From contig CAVRNR010000020.1 in NCBI GenBank assembly GCA_963722575.1, positions 340,903 to 404,902 of the forward strand: a stretch of DNA of 64,000 nt. The letters are read 5' to 3'. The notes under the pieces were generated by a model, which made no database searches, had not been told where the DNA came from, and was given only the letters and a program-made list of their open reading frames with translations. The stretch comes from Fen-178 sp963722575. Its GTDB lineage: Bacteria > Acidobacteriota > Terriglobia > Bryobacterales > Bryobacteraceae. This document shows, piece by piece, positions 63,625 through 64,000 of the stretch; the stretch's first letter is position 1, and the number at the start of each line of letters is the position of its first letter. Position numbers and translations under genes: made by a program.

Positions 63625-64000
63625 ATGTACGTGCGGCCCTGCTATCGGAGGAAGGACGGCAAGCGCCACGCTTACTGGGCCCTGGTAGAGAGCTATCGCA
63701 CCCAGCGCGGACCGCGGCAGCGCGTGGTGGCTTGGCTGGGCGCGATGGATGAACGTGGCCGCCTGGGAGTGAAGCGCTGTGCCGAAGGGAGGACCACCCA
63801 GCAGGGCAGCTTGTTTCTGGAGGCTCAGCCGGAATGGGTGGAAGTCGATGTGAAGCGGGTGCATGTCGAGCGCAGCCGGAAATTCGGCGGCCCCTGGCTG
63901 GGGCTGGAGCTGCTGCGCCGGCTGGATCTGGATCGCTTTCTGGAAGAGAAGCTGCCCCAAGGACGAGAAGAGATTCCCTGGCCGCTGATGGCGACAGTGC
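63625..64000 (+). CDS. IS1634-like transposase, N-terminal part (cut by window end)
   Basis: From ATG 63625 the frame stays open to the window end, 125 codons: MYVRPCYRRKDGKRHAYWAL, VESYRTQRGPRQRVVAWLG and later GPWLGLELLRRLDLDRFL. This opening (Y.R...R.KDGK.H.YW.LVES.RT..G.RQ) is typical of IS1634/IS1549-type transposases. The DDE residues would lie beyond the window. It adds a third transposable element in the window and a second in the island region. Confidence 0.8.
   Translation, partial: MYVRPCYRRKDGKRHAYWALVESYRTQRGPRQRVVAWLGAMDERGRLGVKRCAEGRTTQQGSLFLEAQPEWVEVDVKRVHVERSRKFGGPWLGLELLRRLDLDRFLEEKLPQGREEIPWPLMATV

Noticed and set aside
63112..63960. 282-codon minus-strand frame near the right edge
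   Set aside because: It overlaps the plus-strand IS1634-like transposase start, which has clear family motifs; the minus frame shows none.
47015..64000. Second copy of the tRNA-Asp 3' end (attR) marking the right border of the island
   Set aside because: I looked for the GGTTCGAGCCCCGTCG word and found none by eye, so the island either ends beyond the window or has a diverged end.

Overview
The window looks like a chromosome segment of an acidobacterium of the Bryobacterales/Solibacter type. The lineage call rests on several families that are typical of these soil bacteria: two TIGR03437-domain secreted proteins (an SBBP beta-propeller protein and a BACON-like repeat protein), a TIGR03435 protein, PadR-linked ADOP-type ABC permeases, high G+C coding and many intergenic palindromes. 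No 16S gene is present, so this is an inference.

Left part (1-24.4 kb), mostly housekeeping: pncB (3' end outside the window); a four-gene Gld-type ABC operon (ATPase, permease, GldG-like, DUF4340); a secreted SBBP protein; a ZIP transporter; a five-PAS hybrid histidine kinase convergent with an NtrC-type regulator; an IS4-family element with a clean 10-bp target duplication next to ilvE; a flippase-like membrane protein, NIPSNAP, cysE and nuoI; two tandem thioredoxin-like genes; a VapBC pair; a CoA-disulfide-reductase-like flavoprotein; and a STAS protein. The most striking point is that the second thioredoxin-like gene (21267-21773, minus) has an in-frame TGA exactly where the first Cys of CxxC belongs, followed by a perfect hairpin with a GGC loop. 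It reads as a UxxC selenoprotein.

Middle part (24.4-46.9 kb): a scrambled leucine-biosynthesis zone. It holds a deletion-riddled leuC-leuD pseudogene, an intact leuB-type gene with a leuC stub, remnants of a hydrogenase maturation protease and a HicA toxin, and a PadR-ADOP block bounded by 87-bp direct repeats. A TIGR03435 gene and a HigBA pair with a perfect operator palindrome follow. The apparently working leuDC genes sit downstream of a leuA that lacks its usual C-terminal regulatory domain and is fused to the last codons of a lost leuB. A divergent LysR gene shares a dyad-bearing promoter with leuA. Then come a long BACON/TIGR03437 protein, nadD, a cyclophilin and an M2 metallopeptidase.

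Right part (46.9-64 kb): an integrated island. A tRNA-Asp is followed at once by a tyrosine integrase and an excisionase-like HTH gene. The cargo is a terpenoid-cyclase-like toroid protein coupled to a Tat-type DUF362 protein, then a tightly packed run of MoxR-like AAA ATPase, lytic transglycosylase, VirB9-like, VirB10-like and a membrane-anchored tandem-AAA+ (Cdc48-like) protein. After these come a clan GH-A-like hydrolase and a membrane protein with a permuted papain-like (YiiX) domain, split by an IS21-family element. An IS1634-like transposase starts at the right edge. VirB4, VirB6, VirB8, VirB11 and VirD4 are not seen, so the VirB1/B9/B10 plus AAA+ set is the best candidate here for an unusual envelope-spanning machine.

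Several genes carry single frameshifts (ADOP permease, DUF362 protein, IS4 transposase). These could be real decay or assembly errors.
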